Source: Longimicrobiales bacterium (GTDB lineage: Bacteria > Gemmatimonadota > Gemmatimonadetes > Longimicrobiales > Gaopeijiaceae). Taken from it: a stretch of 64,000 bases of DNA. The stretch is taken from the NCBI GenBank assembly GCA_028284495.1, contig JANQRP010000041.1, positions 26,734 through 90,733 of the forward strand, written 5' to 3'. The stretch's first letter is position 1; each line of letters begins with the position of its first letter. The notes beneath the pieces are model-generated. The model was not told where the DNA came from. It did not search any database and saw only the letters and a program-made list of their open reading frames with translations. The position numbers and the translations under genes were made by a program. Positions 62,648-64,000 of the stretch are shown one piece after another.

Positions 62648-63871
62648 TCACTCCCGGACGATCCGGAATACCCGCACCCGTTCCACGCCGAGCGCGTCGT
62701 GCTCGACACCGACCAGGAGATCGCCACGAACGTCGCCTGGCAGGAACGACTCCGGCGTGTTCACCTCGGCCACCGGAGCGCCGTCCGGCCCGATCACGAT
62801 CCAGCGCCGGGCGGAGGGCGGACCCGTGAACTCCAGTGGAAGGCCCATCTCGACGGTGGTCGAGACCCAGAGCTCGCCGTCGCTTCCGCCGACGATCCGG
62901 TCCCAGTACGGCTTCCGGTCCACGACGAGCAGCCCCCGGATCTGTTCGATGACCTCCGGGGGCGCCCCCGGAGGTGCGCGCGTCTCGACCAGCCGCAGGA
63001 AGGCCGCGTCGTCGTCTGCGGTGCGCAGCGTGGGCTCGGCGCCCCACCGAACGATCCGGACGAGCCCGTCTCGATCGAATCGCCGCACCTCGGGCCGGTC
63101 GGTGTCGCCGAGCCATATCCCGTCCGGATGACCGGCGCTCAGACCGCGGTCGCCCCAGGGAGGCCCCCCCATGAAGCTCCCGTTCGCCACGTACTCCAGC
63201 CCGGGGAACATCGTGACGGTGTCCACATCGGGCCCCGACCAGTGCGCCAGCACGCCCTCCCCGCGCCGGAGCGGCTCTCCGGGCTCGGGCGGGCCCAGCT
63301 GCGACGAAAGCCAGATCCAGAGCCCCTGATCGGACGGGTGGACCTCCGGGAATCCCACGATTCCAAGATCGGGGAACGGCTCCGTTCCGCGCAGTTCGAG
63401 GTCGGCGGTCCAGAGCGTGACTCGCCGGAGCCGCGAGTCCCAGACGACGAAGCCCCCGTCGCCGGTCGCGACGAGACCGCGCGGAGCCGTGAACTCGCCC
63501 GGCCCCTCGCCCTGGCGGCCGACCGTCGCGAGGGGAGCACCGTCCGCGGCGGCGAAGAGATGCACCCGCGCCCTCCCGCCGCCGACCTCCACCACGCCGA
63601 TCCGGTCGGCGTCGAGGAAGCGCGTGCGCACCTCCAGACCGAAATCACCGCCGATCCCGTACAGCGGCTCCCCCTCGACCTCGTCCACGACCCAAAGCGG
63701 TTCGAGCTGCCAGGTGGCGGGCGCCTCGAGAGCTCCCAGCTCGACGATCTCGACCCCCGCTGAGTCACGGACGATGGCACCGCCGCTGGACGCGTCGGGG
63801 TCCGGCTCGCAGCCGGCGAGGGCGAGCGCCGCGAGGGTGGCGGTCACGAGCGCCGTCCGACCCGCCCTCAT
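62648..63871 (-). CDS. 6-bladed beta-propeller lipoprotein
   Basis: 407 residues; the lipobox is LALAGCE. Several propeller-like segments are seen: IVRDSAGVEIVELG at the start (common in Gemmatimonadota propeller proteins), VGRQGEGPGEFTAPRGLVATGDGGFVVWDSRLRRVTLW, and IVGGSDGELWVSTT. The GRxGxGPGEF motif is the hallmark of the NHL-like 6-bladed propeller group. These are exported and of unknown function. The ATG overlaps the stop of the partial gene upstream (ATGA). Confidence 0.8.
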   Translation of the reverse strand: MRAGRTALVTATLAALALAGCEPDPDASSGGAIVRDSAGVEIVELGALEAPATWQLEPLWVVDEVEGEPLYGIGGDFGLEVRTRFLDADRIGVVEVGGGRARVHLFAAADGAPLATVGRQGEGPGEFTAPRGLVATGDGGFVVWDSRLRRVTLWTADLELRGTEPFPDLGIVGFPEVHPSDQGLWIWLSSQLGPPEPGEPLRRGEGVLAHWSGPDVDTVTMFPGLEYVANGSFMGGPPWGDRGLSAGHPDGIWLGDTDRPEVRRFDRDGLVRIVRWGAEPTLRTADDDAAFLRLVETRAPPGAPPEVIEQIRGLLVVDRKPYWDRIVGGSDGELWVSTTVEMGLPLEFTGPPSARRWIVIGPDGAPVAEVNTPESFLPGDVRGDLLVGVEHDALGVERVRVFRIVRE

Positions 63872-64000
63872 CGGTCGTCCCCGCGCACGGCGGCGGACCG
63901 AACGACGTGTACGCGGTCGATCCCGGACGCGCCGAGAATCCCCCGGAGGTCGGCCAGAAGCCTGACCGGGGCAGTGTCGTCGACGGTGATGCGCGCCGTC
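63868..64000 (-). CDS. C-terminal fragment of an unidentified protein (ExbD-like end possible)
   Basis: Only the last 43 codons are in the window. The visible residues (ITVDDTAPVRLLADLRGILGASGIDRVHVV) have the beta-alpha-beta pattern of a periplasmic ExbD/TolR-type domain, but this is a weak match on a short piece. The stop is embedded in the ATGA start of the propeller gene, so they are co-translated. The gene continues beyond the right edge. Confidence 0.4.
   Translation of the reverse strand, partial: TARITVDDTAPVRLLADLRGILGASGIDRVHVVRSAAVRGDDR

Overview
The window is high-GC bacterial DNA with densely packed genes, many 1-4 bp gene overlaps and a strong G/C bias at third codon positions. 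It encodes many secreted or lipid-anchored peptidases (S9, M14, M19, S15, S51-like), outer-membrane barrels, DUF305, DUF2911, DUF4399, LVIVD and six-bladed propeller proteins, a type II secretion pseudopilin set and split pntA genes. This points to a Gram-negative, didermic, protein-degrading heterotroph of the Gemmatimonadota type. That assignment is inference: no rRNA or marker gene is present. No stretch over 300 bases lacks a gene, and I saw no tRNA, rRNA, CRISPR array or insertion sequence.

Layout. 1-2462 (minus): type II secretion pseudopilins and inner-membrane protein in the order gspG-gspF-gspH-gspI. 2565-4250: M14 peptidase, divergent from a small membrane protein behind a PadR-like palindrome. 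4888-8235: retropepsin-like/PDZ lipoprotein, zinc-ribbon methyltransferase and PiT phosphate transporter. 8494-13701: P1B-4 metal ATPase, SDR protein, outer-membrane barrel and flavin oxidoreductase. 13840-17822: S9 peptidase coupled to a D-amino-acid-oxidase-like protein whose segments are circularly permuted. 17851-18459: hairpin cluster, a 14-residue peptide with three Cys-Cys pairs, arsR and its operator. 18640-25652: S15, cyanophycinase-like, M19, esterase-like and PLP decarboxylase genes. 25642-28462: NAD(P) transhydrogenase pntA1-pntA2-pntB. 28645-32197: a ZIP/ArsP-type permease fusion, then an NhaC-type antiporter. 32205-46679: a second block of exported proteins, including a giant M14 protein.

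46965-58770 (plus) is the main biosynthetic locus. One gene encodes a 3,342-residue NRPS-PKS hybrid (A-PCP-KS-AT-ACP-aminotransferase-C-A-PCP) with no thioesterase. It is translationally coupled to two alpha/beta hydrolases with unusual nucleophile elbows (GLRLG and GLCSG). A convergent Sfp-type phosphopantetheinyl transferase follows, then a minus-strand operon of propeller lipoprotein, ECF sigma factor, membrane-anchored putative anti-sigma and HEAT/TPR protein. The gene content suggests a small amine-rich peptide-polyketide: amino acid 1 extended by one ketide unit, transaminated at the beta carbon, then joined to amino acid 2.

Two themes stand out. First, the DAO-like gene carries the family's C-terminal substrate/FAD block in front of its N-terminal Rossmann motif. 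Second, four genes (methyltransferase, DAO-like, giant M14, ECF sigma) have reading frames in which CTG is the only or best start, and three of these CTGs overlap the upstream stop as CTGA. ATGA and GTGA junctions are also common here, so CTG may be a routine initiation codon in this lineage.
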